From Sclerodactyla briareus (lineage: Eukaryota > Echinodermata > Holothuroidea > Dendrochirotida > Sclerodactylidae): a stretch of 64,000 nucleotides of DNA. Below, in pieces: positions 48,395-60,534 of the stretch. A program made the translations under genes and the position numbers. Position 1 is the stretch's first letter. Each line of letters opens with the position of its first letter. The stretch spans positions 1 to 64,000 of the forward strand of contig JAODTK010005276.1 in the NCBI GenBank assembly GCA_026419785.1. Reading direction: 5' to 3'. Below the pieces are notes generated by a model that was not told where the DNA came from, made no database searches, and was given only the letters and a program-made list of their open reading frames with translations.

Positions 48395-49262
48395 TAGGGC
48401 GTTTTCATGGGTTCCTACTAAACACGCCCGAACGTAGCCCTGAACTCACAAAACACGCCCGACCACACGCCGAACCAAATTAACAGCCCAGAACCAATTT
48501 TTCGACACGCTGAACTGTCTGGATGCGCTGATGTGCCGCATCATCGACTCACATCGGAAATCAGAAATTTACCATGAAGTCAGGTTCGTGGGACTTCATT
48601 TAGCATGGTCAATTTGCATAATTTATGTCATGTTCCTAAGTTTGTGATTTTTTACAAAAACTTGGTGTATGTGCTACCATTCGTCCCAAGAAATTAAAGT
48701 ATAGTTGGGTCACTAGAGGGCCTTTAATGTTTCAATACTTTGCATAATAATATGCACATTTTCTTTGCAATTTTCACAAAACTTGGTAGGATTTGTCCCT
48801 TTCAACCTGATAAGTTCAAAAGTACACCTGGGGTCATAGAGGTCAGTTTGGTGCCTCATTGCATTATTCATTGCACTGGTCTGCATGAAGTAGTTGATTG
48901 TTTGTGTCGTGAATAAATTAAAAGTGTTATTTCCACAAAATTACCACGTACTCCGTATGTAGCTACGGTACCGTAATATTGAAAGCTTTGGTGATTGTCA
49001 TAGCACCCAGCATCAATTCTATTAGGCCTACCTCATTTTTACACCACAAAATAAATGTTGCCGTTTTCCCGCGCTCTAGCCCTACAGCTTTGACACTGCA
49101 AAAATTGCCTTTTTCGCGCACAACATGAATAATAAGTTCGGGCGTGTGGGTATAAGTTCGGGTGTGTGAATAAGAGGTTCGGGCGTGTGATGATATGTTC
49201 GGGCATGTGATAATAGGTGCGGGTGCGTTCGGGCGTGTTTTAGTAGGACCGTTTCAAATCAC
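48395..49262. mobile_element. TIR element with iterated CACGCCCGAAC subterminal repeats
   Basis: The left end reads GGTTCCTACTAAACACGCCC then GAACG. The right end, reverse-complemented, reads GGTCCTACTAAAACACGCCC then GAACG. The right flank holds at least five spaced copies of GTTCGGGCGTGTG (49137-49240) and the left flank holds three to four of CACGCCCGAAC or its variants (48420-48480). The interior carries a TTTGCATAAT-type repeat (48600-48900) like that at 62690-62960. No coding capacity was recognised. Confidence 0.75.
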
Positions 49263-49301
49263 TGTAATTTCATCATTCCTGGTAGATTTTAACAGAATTT
49301 G

Positions 49302-49680
49302 TATTTCAGTGCCGATTCATTGAATCCGAGATACGCGCTAAACGACTACCGTCACAATAGCCAAAAATCACGCACAGCCGGCACAGAAACGTCAGTGGGT
49401 GTAAAACTCAACTCTGTACAAACTCAATGGGACTTACTTACTCCTTCCAAACAGTTTACACACTTTTATGTATCAGTTCCTTCCCGTTTCACATAACAGC
49501 TGAAATTTTTCATCAATATTTTTTAACTGTGCATAATTTTGCACACGCGCAGTACCAACAGTGAGTAATCCGACCTTACAGTTTAGCTAGGCCCTTCAGT
49601 GTTCAACAAATAACGTAGGCCAGCAGTGCGTACACCGCGCTGAACTTAACGCCAATCATGAATAGAGTGCTTCCGAATTT
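49302..49680 (+). repeat. Dispersed repeat, inverted relative of 62285-62632
   Basis: GAATCCGAGATACGCGCTAAA, ATCACGCACAGC, ACGTCAGTGGGT, CTCTGTACAAACTCAATG, AACAGCTGAA, ACTGTGCATAA, CACGCGCAGTAC and AGTGAGTAA follow in the same order as the reverse complement of 62285-62632. Confidence 0.88.
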
Positions 49681-50864
49681 TGAATATTTTTCTCTGCTCT
49701 TTTTTTTGGAAATATGATTCCACTGCGGGTGCTCCCCTAAAGGCATGATGCATAATGTAGGCTATTTGTGCTGGTGTAAGCCTAGCTGTAGTGCTTGTGA
49801 TTAGGCGTGGGTTAGGGTTATGAGAATTACCTGTAGGTTTTAATAGTTGTCGGTAACGATGAAATATTGGATTACATCTGTCATTAAATCTGCACTACTA
49901 CAGCCCTTAAATTCTATTCTCAAGATAGGACCGTCGGTAGTACCCGTTATACCAGGCAGTAACGTTAGTTCAAGCCTAGCGTGATCTACATAACAACAAA
50001 CAGTACGAACATCCTAATGCCACGTCCCCCTATGCTACACGCTACTAACTTCACTAGGCTTAACAAAGTTGTTCTGTGTCAAACAGGACACCGATTATCG
50101 GATTTAATACGATCAGTATGACCCTCTTCAACTTCAACGAGATGCAAAGTATCATTCATCACAGGTTTACCTGTTTGACAATACCCCCGGTGGACTGCCG
50201 TCTTCTGTGCAGGTTGGTTGGCCATTTTTTTCGAACAGCTGCAGTGCAAAGCACTATAATTATTTTTAATGGGGGATGCCAATTTTTACTTCCCAAATAA
50301 AAAATCAGATTTTACATGTGTTTTTTTTTTCTTTGAGTAGATCACCACTAATCTATAGTGAAAGGATGGGTTGGATTCCATTGTTTCCGTATGCGGAGCG
50401 TATGCGGGACCGGTACGCAATGTCACAAATCGCGAATTTACGGGAGCTGAGAAGTAACCGGTGTCTAATATGTCCTATTTGATTTAACAGAAGAAGAGGC
50501 CAAAAAAATTCTAAATGCGAACAAACTAACAGACTGATAGGCAAAATGGCACTGGTACCAATGCTTAACGGATCTGGCTCATGCGAATTTTTGGGTAAAC
50601 TTATCACGACAAAATGCATGGGCTATACTGCATTTTTTTTATTTTATAGTGTTTACCCTTCTTGAACCTAAACGTTCGTTTCTCGTGAATACGTGCTTGT
50701 TCCGATCTCCCGGACACGCATACGCACCATGGACTCCCAACCTAATCTAGACTAGTCTAGTCTCTTGATAACCGCGTTTGGGGGCCATATGATTGCGACT
50801 ACTGAACGTTGAACTACCGTACCACTAAAACCAACACGTTACCATAACAGCCTAAACCGATGAT
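49681..50864. other. Intergenic, nothing recognised
   Basis: The overlapping frames at 50076-50300 and 50276-50619 match no family. Confidence 0.5.
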
Positions 50865-51790
50865 CTTCACAGATTTTAGATACCAGAGGCAAGCTGACAT
50901 CATTCATTATGGATTTTAGCAAGGCCTTGTTCAGTACCACACCGCGTTGACCTGAAGACGTACACTCATTCCGGGATAAAGAAACAACCACACTCAGTGG
51001 ATTGATAGTTTTCTAACTGGTCGCATCAACAGGTGTACTTGAGGGGGAATCATCCGAGTGTACTAAAGTCATTTCTGGAGTACCCCAGGTAACAGTTCTT
51101 GGCCCTTCATTATTTTAACTACATCAATGACCTCCCATCTGTAATAACTCTAAAGTTAGGTACGATTGCTGATGACTGTACCTTGTATCGCCACTAACAA
51201 TGAAGACAGATTTTCAATAGTCCTCCAGAAGGGGACTTGATGCCTTAGGTAAATGGGAGAAGAATGGCAGTTGTCTTCATCCCTCCAACTGCTTTGCTAT
51301 GAAGGTCATTCACAAGAAGCGGCCTTTTGGAATTCATAGATACAAGAGGGGCAATTCTGTTGACAAGAAGAGCACTCATCCGCGTACTTAGGTGTTGAAC
51401 TGAGGTCAACGCAGGGAAAATGGTCTCGGCAACATAACCCAGATCACCTCTAAAGCCAATAAAATTGCTGGGTCTTCTAAAGAGGAACTTTACCACGCCA
51501 GTTCCCGAACTAAGTCCATGACCTATAAGCATTGATAGACCGAGCTTGAATAATGGTTCTACTTCACATCATAAAACTGATATTCACAAGCTAGAAAGCA
51601 TACAACACAGAAGCGGCCAGATTTGCTGTTGGAAAATACTGCAAGGATTCAAGCATTTCCAAAATCTGAAGGATTTGGAATGGTACCCCTCCAGAGACCC
51701 TGAATTATTCCAAGCAACATCAGACTCGGCAGTCCTATGGACGCACCCATACTCACCAGACAAGACAGACCGGGAACTTTAAGTATAACA
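50865..51790 (+). mobile_element. CR1-like LINE reverse transcriptase fragment
   Basis: Plus-strand order: LTSFIMDFSKAL, STPHR, TKVISGVPQVTVLGPSLF (SGVPQGTVLGPLLF), YINDLPSVIT, LGTIADDCTLYR (the ADD catalytic motif), LDALGKWEK, HPSNCFAMKVIHKKRP, then LEYGSTS, HHKTDIHKLESIQHRSGQI and FQNLKDLEW. This is the usual order for CR1/L2-type ORF2 from fingers to connection. Several stops and frameshifts break it. It is related to the minus-strand copy at 46310-47010. Confidence 0.88.
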
Positions 51791-53610
51791 GCATTATATT
51801 AACTGGAGAGGCAACGCGCGCCAATTAGTGGAGAAGTTTGAAAATGTCCCCCGCACACGGACTGACACGCGATCACATTCATGTGCGTTAAAGAGTTTGA
51901 CCATCTACGACGTGCTACTATACCGGGGACAAATGTGAGGCAGACAATTCCCCCCCGAAACACGACTGACACCGCGGAAACATTTCGTTAGCGTGAAATT
52001 GTTTGATCACCTTCGGTCGGGTTACTCTTTCGGCGACATGTCAGGTTAGCGCGTTGAAGACCATGCAAAGCGGCGCGTAATGCCATTTTACACACCAGGG
52101 TCAGCCACCAATAGGCCGCAGTTAGCGTTGGAGTGCCGGGCCTAGGCTGTTATCCATCTGAGTGGAAACATGCCCGTGCACATTTGCCAGTTCCTAAGAA
52201 AGGTGACAAATGTCCAATTACCTCCTAAGTTATGGGAACCGAATTAATAATCCTGTGCACGGTGCACTATAAATGGATATGATAATGATATGGGGACGAA
52301 GGTTCAGTCGGGTAGTAATCGAACGGAATGCTAGCACACGCGGCACACCAAAACAGTAGGAGGGGGATCTTTCGAAAAAACCTCCTCTGACGAAAACTAC
52401 ATATCCAACCAGCAAGAAAACATGTGTACATTTCCCGCCATACTTTTCAACAATAACTTACTGAAACATGAGATAAATTGGTCTCCATTTTCGAAGAGAT
52501 CTCAACAGTTTCAAAGTAAGCCATAATGATACAGCAATGGCAAAATTTGTCTGTAACCGACTACTGCTGAGCGGTGAGCATGCGCACTTCAACCGTGAAC
52601 AGGTAAAGGCATGTCAACCAGGGCGGCGCCACAGGGGAGAGGGAGGAGGCGGCCCCCGCCCCCCCACCCCACCTCCATGGGTTCGGGGCCGAAGAGATAA
52701 AATCGACAGAATAATGTTTTAAGCAAACGTTTTCGTCGGGGGTGGGGTGAAGTGTTAAAATACGTATCCATTTCTATGTAGTTTCTATTCGTAATCTAAT
52801 CGAGACTCAAACTGAGAACTCAAAACGGTTCTGTCATTATAGCGTTCGCAAATGTAGCGTATGTTTACTGGTGTGAGAAACACTGTGGTCCTTATGAGCC
52901 ACCGTTTGTTTAAAGGACAACTGAGGATTAGGGACTTCCGTTACAGAGTTATAGTCATTTGGAAGTTGGGTATTGGAAGCTTGGTATTGCGCAAGATTGA
53001 AAGGCATCCCATCATGCCAAAAAATAAAGATATCATACTTGCACAACCCTGCAAACATCTGTGTTTCTGTGAAATTCAAACATTAAATTGCACTTTGGAA
53101 TAGATCTGTCTATGGGAGGGATGCTTTAGTGGGTTGGTAGTTGTTAATGGTTACTTTGTGAGAGAAAGTCAACAGAACTACTGCTAAATCTTGAACTTAT
53201 TAGAACAAAATGAAAACAATCAAATACATAACCATAACTCTTGTGTTTGTGTCCATGTGTGACGTTATGCTTGTTGCGCAATAGGGAATCTCCCTCATTT
53301 CTCTGCTTGATGGCCCAAAACTTGAAGGCCAATTAACTCCACACAGGAACATCGTATAGAAATGGGGGGTGGTTTGGGACCTATAGATAGTTTTCCATTC
53401 TCCACCATATAACCACTGTTTGTATCAGCCTGCAGTAGTCCTTTATTAGTAGGTGAAAAGACTCAATGTTAATTTTTGCAAACGTCGCAGGCGCCTTCCG
53501 GCCTTATGTGTGACCACGTGGGTCAACGTGATCTCTCCCGACCCATGGGCCTTTTTACGTTCCGCTATAATAACACGTCTTCGAATTTGCATTAGTATCG
53601 TTTTTAAGGC
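51791..53610. other. Intergenic, nothing recognised
   Basis: Holds a GC-rich patch (52617-52690, GGCGGCGCCACAGGGG) but no gene or element that I can name. Confidence 0.5.
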
Positions 53611-54926
53611 TTGGTCACACTTGTGCGATACGATACGATACGATACGATACATTTATCGGACGTCGAAGTTAAAAAGTGTTTATTTTCAATCGGGTGTTC
53701 ACACCTGTGCGTACGATCGATACGATACGAGTGAATTTCAATCGGACGTCGAGTTGAAAATATTTCACTTTTTATCGTACGATCCAATTTTCGGATGCGA
53801 TTAATTGCGCAATGCAAGTGATAAACTTGCGCAATTCTGCAAGAGTATGGAACGCCAAACAGGCTATTGGGGGAAGTTAAGCGTGAGAAGTGGGTTTTAG
53901 TGGATAAAATCAGGGGTTTTGATGAATGTTTTTGGGGTAGTGAACGTATCCGGGAAGACATTGGCCTCTGAATAAGCTTCTCGGCCTATTGCCGCCATGC
54001 ATGCGGGACCTACGAAACCAATTATTTCAGTTCGAATCCTGAGCCCCCCCATATACGATAGTAGTAGTGACCAGTGAGGTAATGGGAGTTCATGTTGGGC
54101 GCGGCTCCCCGAAGTATCATATGACATGCAAATGCAGGAGATATGCGGTTGGTAGTGAGTGGCCGGTGGTGGGGGGGGGGGGTGGTTGGGGCTGTTTTGA
54201 AGAGGAGCAGTGAGTATGGTTTTTTCAGAGGGTTTCGATCCACAAAGCGACGTATTACGGAAACTTCACCCTTACCCTCTTGAAGAAAAGAGCGGGAATA
54301 GAAACGGAAGAGACAACGGAATACGCCATAGGTAGGGGGGGGGTATAATGTCGATTCAACGCGCCAAGTAATTATTCTTGTAGATCAGTTTTGGGGGGGG
54401 GGGGAGAAAGTAGTAGGTAACAGGTGAAGCCGTAGGCAGTGTTTTTACATTCATGTTCGGAGCAGAGTAACCAAGCACCAATTTCAGCTCAATTGGCTGA
54501 ATTGACTCAATTTGACTGAATGCTTTCTTTGATACCCGTCACTTCGCCGTTTATTGGATACCGATGCTAATTAAGACTGGGTGTCCTCACGAAGGGGTCG
54601 CGGGGATGGTGAGGTCAGCTGTCTGATTCGTGATCGTCAATCGCCGCTTTCTCCCTCCTCCTACAAGTACTGAAGGACAACAAGCTTCGAATTCTTTGAA
54701 AATTACAATTCTTGGTACTCAAGAACTTGCCACCAGGCTATTCCACCAGCCTGGAGCGACAAAGGGGAAACTGTGCTTCTCTTCACTCAAACCCCACACA
54801 CTTTTCTCCTTATGTTAGGCGCCGAGACTCCGATAAAATTATCGTACGACATTTTTTATCGCACACGTGTGAACACTCCATCCGATACATTTATCGTTAT
54901 CGTATCGTAGCGCACAAGTGTGAACG
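53611..54926. mobile_element. Non-autonomous TIR element, copy 2 (GATAC ends)
   Basis: The left end is TTGGTCACACTTGTGCGATA followed by GATAC repeats and ACATTTATCGG. The right end, reverse-complemented, is GCGTTCACACTTGTGCGCTA followed by CGATACGATAACGATAAATG. A second internal copy of the terminal motif occurs at each end (TTCACACCTGTGCGTACGAT near 53697; its inverse, ATCGTACGAC...CACACGTGTGAAC, near 54840-54875), so the termini are stacked. The interior aligns with the copy at 12948-14648. No transposase or certain target duplication was seen. Confidence 0.88.
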
Positions 54927-56456
54927 CGCTTCCGAATGTAAACAGGACTTAGACCTTTATGACTATTTCGAAACTGTCGAAGGTTACTCGGAGTTCTGGC
55001 ACTATATAAATTTGAAATTGTCATGACTAGAGTTCTAGAAAGACTTTCTGCAGCATATGCATATCACTTTCTTATTTCGGGATGGCCTACATCTCGGGGC
55101 TACTAGGCTCCTGGTCTCACACGTGCTGATGCTTGAGGAAAATGGGATATCCGATGGAGACTGCTTCTAATTGCTTTCCTAGAGTGATTCTATTTGGTAT
55201 TACAGAAAAATTAACTGACCCCTGTCTTTTTGCTTTTCTTTATTTACCACCATCTTCTAATACAAATACCATGCATTTTTGTCTGAAGATAAGCTGCTCT
55301 ACTATACCGAACGTAGGTACAGCATTGGCGTAGGCCAGAGGGGGCCAGGAGGGGCCATGCCCCCCATCGAATTCCTTCCTCCAATGTATTTTTTTCCAAA
55401 TTTTTCATTAATGACAACCACATTTGGCACTTATGCTGGGCTCCTCTCTTTCCCTCATTGCTAGTCATCATTGCTCGAATTCTCCTCTGACAGCCCAATG
55501 TTTTGGTCAATCCCATCAGTGTGGCAAAAATTACGCACGCTCTGCGCGCAGTAGTACCCCGTTATATATACAAAACACGATTTTTTTTACCCTTTGGAGT
55601 TGCGGCAAGTTTATTTAGATTATGAATACATTGGCATATACGAAGGGGGTGGGGGGTGCGTAGATACCCCTCCAACAACATTTGTCACTTATTTTGTTCC
55701 CGCTGGTCCTCATTCTAGTCAGATTCTTGAAAGTTCAAATTGTTTTGGTCATAATATCCAACCACTAGCGGGGTGCAAGGGGGAGTTCACTAGCAGCCCT
55801 TCCCAGTTCGTGCAAAAACAGTGGAAAATTAATGAAAAACCCATCCCAGGAATATTGACCCCCTTAACGCCTATAGGGGATATCTAGATGATATCCATCA
55901 ATGCCGCAAAAGAATTTCTGCTTCTTGCGCATAGTAGCCGTGGTATTGTTGTCTGCTTTTAATCCAACTCGATAGTAACTATTTGAGATTCGGCGGGCAA
56001 ATTAGTAAGTTTTTTTTTAGATTATTGCAATTGTTGATCCTGTTGCTATAGCTTCCGGGTACAAACATCCCTGGCCAGCTGAAGGATGGGCCATAAGAGG
56101 AGGGAGCGTATTACACCCCCTCAATTCATACCAAGACCGTTGATTCCTTTCGTCCAAATGAGGGCGCCGAAAAGGATGAAAAATTGAGACCTCAACATAT
56201 GCAGCATAAACTGAATCACATTCCTACTCAAGGCGAAATTCGCGACATTCAGGAGAATTCCAATCAAAACAAGCACTTTTTTTACGCGTTTCGCGCGCGG
56301 TATTACTTTCCATCATTCGGCTTTCCTGAAGCCACATGGAAATAGAAAATTTTGAGCATTCTCAGAACAGAGTTTTTTTTGTATAGGAAGGAAAAATGAC
56401 TGTTCAATTATGGCAAATGTTGAATCAGTGATTGTTCATCTGAGGGTTCCTCTCAT
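54927..56456. other. Intergenic, nothing recognised
   Basis: Frames here (55244-55516, 55594-55887) match no family. Confidence 0.5.
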
Positions 56457-56890
56457 TTAGCGGAGAATATAAGCGGTATCAAGTGTCGCTTTGCATGCAC
56501 AGGTCCCGGTTCGAATTCCAGCCCTCAGCACGGGCGTTTTTTCCAGAATTGGCTGTATTTGCAGTTCGACTGCGGGTTCCTGGTCCGGCTGTTGAGCAGT
56601 GGGCTGGTAATTTCGGGGGTATCGTTTCGGGGGGCACTTGCAATAGGTCTCTCGTCGGGGGTCGGCTGTGAGCATCGCGTCGAACATCTTCTCCGCCTCC
56701 TCCGGTTTCTAGAAAGTGGTCGGGTCATGAAGTTCACTGATAGTCCTTTGGATGGGGACGTAAATTGCGGTCCCGGGAGCAGGGATTGGTGTCACTCCTC
56801 CTGCTCGATTCATCTGAGCACTAGTCGAGACGAGAAGGCAAGTTATCACCAATGCTCATCCACGATCAAAAATTCGGTAGGTTCCACATG
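56457..56890 (+). mobile_element. Candidate tRNA-derived SINE
   Basis: The head resembles a tRNA: a TTTAGCGGAGAATATAAGCG region in the A-box position, then about 30 bp later GGTTCGAATTCCAG, a good B box for RNA polymerase III. A GC-rich body of about 360 bp follows (GGCTGTGAGCATCGCG, TCTTCTCCGCCTCCTCCGG, GGGACGTAAATTGCGG). The body is unlike its AT-rich surroundings. No simple-sequence tail was identified, so the right limit is approximate. Confidence 0.55.
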
Positions 56891-57188
56891 ATGCAATTGG
56901 GCTTCCTGAAACCCGTAGCAATCAAAATCAATCCAAATTCCTAAATGCCAAAAATTTCCAAGGGGGAGATGAGGCACCCCCTCCCTTAGAACCCCTTCCC
57001 ATGGCCACCCCAATCAAAATTCCTGGCTCTCGCCAGTGGGGTTACAGTTTCATATTCAATCGGTTTTATTTTTGTCCGTTGTATCGATAAATATGGTCTA
57101 TCGTGAAAAAATTGTAATGCATTTAAATTTTTTCCAGACTTTTTTATGGATTTTTGTCAAAACTCGATGACGTAGATACACCTTACAA

Positions 57189-59402
57189 CAGTGTTTGGTA
57201 ATTTACCGGTAAATATATAAATGGCGTTAATTACCGTAAAATACGTAATTACCGGTAAATGAGGGTAAACTAAGATAACTAGGTAAATTAAAATAGCTAA
57301 TACAATCGCCAGAATTTTGTAATACGTTATAACCAGAGTGTGGTGCATACTCAGTTCCACATTAATTATTATGCATGCATAAACCTTCTCGTGCATATTA
57401 GCTTGAAATGTAATTGGAGTCTTGCGAAATGAAGCAAGAAGGTGTATTTTTAATATGATTCATGCTATTTAATTGTTAACTCTGTTAAAAAAGATATACC
57501 CAGAGTGATATGCAATTTTGTTGTAACACATGATGTCGCCCAGTGCCACCTTTTTTAGATGGACATAGCTTTAAAATGTAATTGGAAGTGTGAGAAATGA
57601 GGGTCAACCATGTTGCATTTCCATATGCTCACACATTTATTCTTATTCTTTCAAGATATACCCAGAGTGAGCACTTATTTGTTGTACACACACTTACTTG
57701 GGACCCTCTCCACTTCTTATTCTCCCTACAAATAAGTGTTCTTGCTCTTTGTACGATTTAAAAAAGTGAAAAATCAAAAATAGTTCTGAGTCCTGCTCTC
57801 TTTGTTTTATATCACCCCACTATTCATTCTGTACTCATTTAAAGAAGATATACCCAGAGTGTTGGCAGTGGGTGGACGCTATTTACCAACATAAAGTCTA
57901 AGTAGTGATGTTGAGCTGCATACATTGGTGCATTTTGGAGTGAACGACCATACTAGTTTTGTGTTGCATACTGTGTATTCGGAGCCACACCTATGGCATT
58001 TGTGTGTACATCTCATGATATGGACCACTGTCCACCTTCATTATTATCCATCAAGGGTGTTCGGCTCTTTTGCACTATAACGACTACGCAAAAAAAAACA
58101 AACAATATTCTCAGCCTACGAGTGATTACTACGGTGTGAAAGTGAGTTATGTGAACTAATGGAAGAACTAGACATGTGCAGGCGGTAAACCGCTGACGTG
58201 TATATCCCCGCAGAAATGGTGCCTTTGTTGACCTCGTTCGAAGAAAGCACTTGAAGTTTTTATGTCCATTTGACCTCTGGTGATTTGAAATGCCCACCGT
58301 TTGTTCAAGCACCAACTGTAAGTTCACATTCTCCGCAAGTTTCGTTCGAATGCTGACAAAGTTAGAAAAATCTCGAATCCAACGCAAATTGACCTCCGGT
58401 GACCTTGACATCACCGTCATGTTTTTCGAGACAATTTTTTGTCCCCACCCACCACTTTAATGTAAATCGGAACAACTCTGTTTTTTCGCTCAAAAACCTG
58501 CGAAATAGAGGGCCGCAAACAGCAGTGACGCCCTTTCGTTTCATCCGAGATTTTGCTAGGATGAAACATGTGTCACCAAGTTTTCAGACGCGATCGGATG
58601 AAGCTTAAGAGTTATTCCCTGACGCCTAAAGTTTCCGGAGGCGGCGGCAGAGACGGCGGCTACCCACCCCCCAAACCAATAAATATCCCCAAACATTTAC
58701 AGTGTTGCGGGAAGATAGATGCAGGGTAAGTACAACAGCCATGTTTCAAAGTACTGTGATGCTGATGCATATGGTGGCCAAGTCTGTCATGGTGCATCAG
58801 TTATCCGCCTGTTCAGCATCTTCACTCATCAGTTTCCTTCCCTACCTTTCCCTCTTCTGGGCAATGTATGATTTCTGCACAGTAAGTCATTGATAAATTG
58901 TAAACGACTTTCAATCCCACACATTTTTTTTTTCTTTTTCCGACTCCTTGTATGGGAGTTGTTGATGGGGAGGGGACGGGGGTGGGGCCCAGGGTTGGGT
59001 TGAACCAATGAACCAACTTTACCTATGTTCCGGCTATAAAGCCGCATGGTGCAGAAGCTCTGTAGAATATATGTTTTTTTTTATGCCCACCAGAATGTTG
59101 GTTGCGAGGTTTGGGACAACTGTATACCCCAGTCAGGTGGAAATCTGTGCAAATTGGCGATGTCCAAAAGTGCATATAGGGCATATCTAGTCCCTAGAGA
59201 GAGGGAGATGGGTTCCCTGAGAAGAAGGTTATTAGTGTTCCTACATGAAAACTCATTACCTTTATAAATGCAATCAAATGTTCATGAAAAATGCTGTATT
59301 CCATATTTTACGTATTTACCATATTTTACCACGGAAAATTATGATGCGGTAAATACCGGTATTTCACATGTAAATTTACGGTAATAAAAACTCACAACAC
59401 TG
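57189..59402. mobile_element. hAT-like non-autonomous element, 2.2 kb
   Basis: The left end is CAGTGTTTGG and the right end is CAACACTG (reverse complement CAGTGTTG). CTTACAA flanks both sides (57182-57188 and 59403-59409, the right followed by a further A). CAGTG ends with a 7-8 bp duplication fit hAT. Both ends carry repeated TTACCGGTAA-like palindromes (57195-57260 and 59355-59375). The interior has four copies of the TATAACCAGAGTG / GATATACCCAGAGTG motif at 57326, 57493, 57655 and 57847. No transposase frame was recognised. Confidence 0.8.
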
Positions 59403-59559
59403 CTTACAAAGGGTATAAAATGTGCACCATTTGCCTCTAAGCAGTATACTGACTCAAAAATCGCAAATGGGAGGGGTTGTGTACCCTCCCCCGTATAGGA
59501 CCCCTTCCCCCATGTCAGAAATCCATGCCAAATCTTCCTCCCTATCGGAAACCCTGGCG

Positions 59560-60125
59560 CCCGCCCCTGCATGCCATGTTTTCAGGATTTCACTTTCTCA
59601 TTAATGACCGCCAGTATGGTTTCCGTCATAGAGCGGTCATCGCTCTTGATACTGCAAAACAAACGCCTTCGACCGCGTATGTCAGATGACTCTGACTCAC
59701 TCGTTATGTCAGGATGGACTGACTACAGTATGTCAGGATGGACTGACTACTCGTATGTCAGGATGGACTGACTCGTACGTCAGGATGAATGACTACTCGT
59801 ATTTCAGGATGGATATGACTACTCGTATGACAGGATGGACTGACTACTCGGCCAACGCCTTCGACCGCGTATGACAGGATGGACTGACTACTCGTATGTC
59901 AGGATGGAACTGACTACTCGTATGTCAGGATGGAATATATCGTAGTCAGGAGGACGGGACTACTCGTTCCACTTCTCTGGTCGATCTTTCCAGGATGCAT
60001 CGCCACCGCACCGAAACCTTTGCTCGCTCCATTTTTCCTCGCACTTCGCATGCATGAAACGCTTCCTCGGGATGTGTTCCATTCGACTTACAATCTCCAG
60101 CTTTTTAAGTGCAGAACGTGGGCTG
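59560..60125 (+). mobile_element. LINE remnant with minisatellite replacing the RT core
   Basis: The left part encodes DFTFSLINDRQYGFRHRA and VIALDTAK, the RT block before DxxKAFDRV. The AFDRV codons follow at 59663-59676 and lead into the 25-bp array (59678-59945). After the array come HRTETFARSIFP, LPRDVFHSTYNLQLFK, matching the 3' end of the Jockey-like LINE at 15510-17250 ([15 protein letters not shown]). The RT palm between these parts is absent. Confidence 0.85.
59678..59945. repeat. 25-bp minisatellite, GTATGTCAGGATGGACTGAC unit
   Basis: About 11 units of GTATGTCAGGATGGACTGAC plus TACTC, with indel variants. One interior unit is preceded by ACGCCTTCGACCGCGTATG (59854-59872), identical to the sequence at the array's left edge (59663-59681). 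Confidence 0.95.
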
Positions 60126-60189
60126 GATCTTTCCGCTTTTTGATTTCTTGACTGCAGTCAGGGAATCTATGCAGTCATGACAGTGTATG

Positions 60190-60233
60190 TGTGCAGTGTG
60201 TGCGTGTGTGTGCGTGTGTGTGGGTATGTGTTG
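60190..60233. repeat. TG microsatellite
   Basis: An interrupted (TG)n / (GTGC) run. Confidence 0.9.
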
Positions 60234-60534
60234 TGACGCCGATGTAAAGAGCATAATTGACCCCATCTGGATGGATGAATTGCTCATACTTGGTATGTGG
60301 AGTCCCATGATGAGTACAATAAGTCCCGATTTTTTGGGGTAAGGTCAAGGTTATCTGAGGTTAACATACTTACGTGTAAGGTTGTGAAAGCAGACAAGGA
60401 ATCACTAAGCCTCTTGGCTTTCTGGTTCTTAGTCTTTTGTGCATGGGGGTTTCCCCTCATTTCGGAGCAATTATGTGTGTGCCCCTCCTCACGTCACTGT
60501 TCCAAAAAACAAAATCGTTCTGGACTCTATAGTG

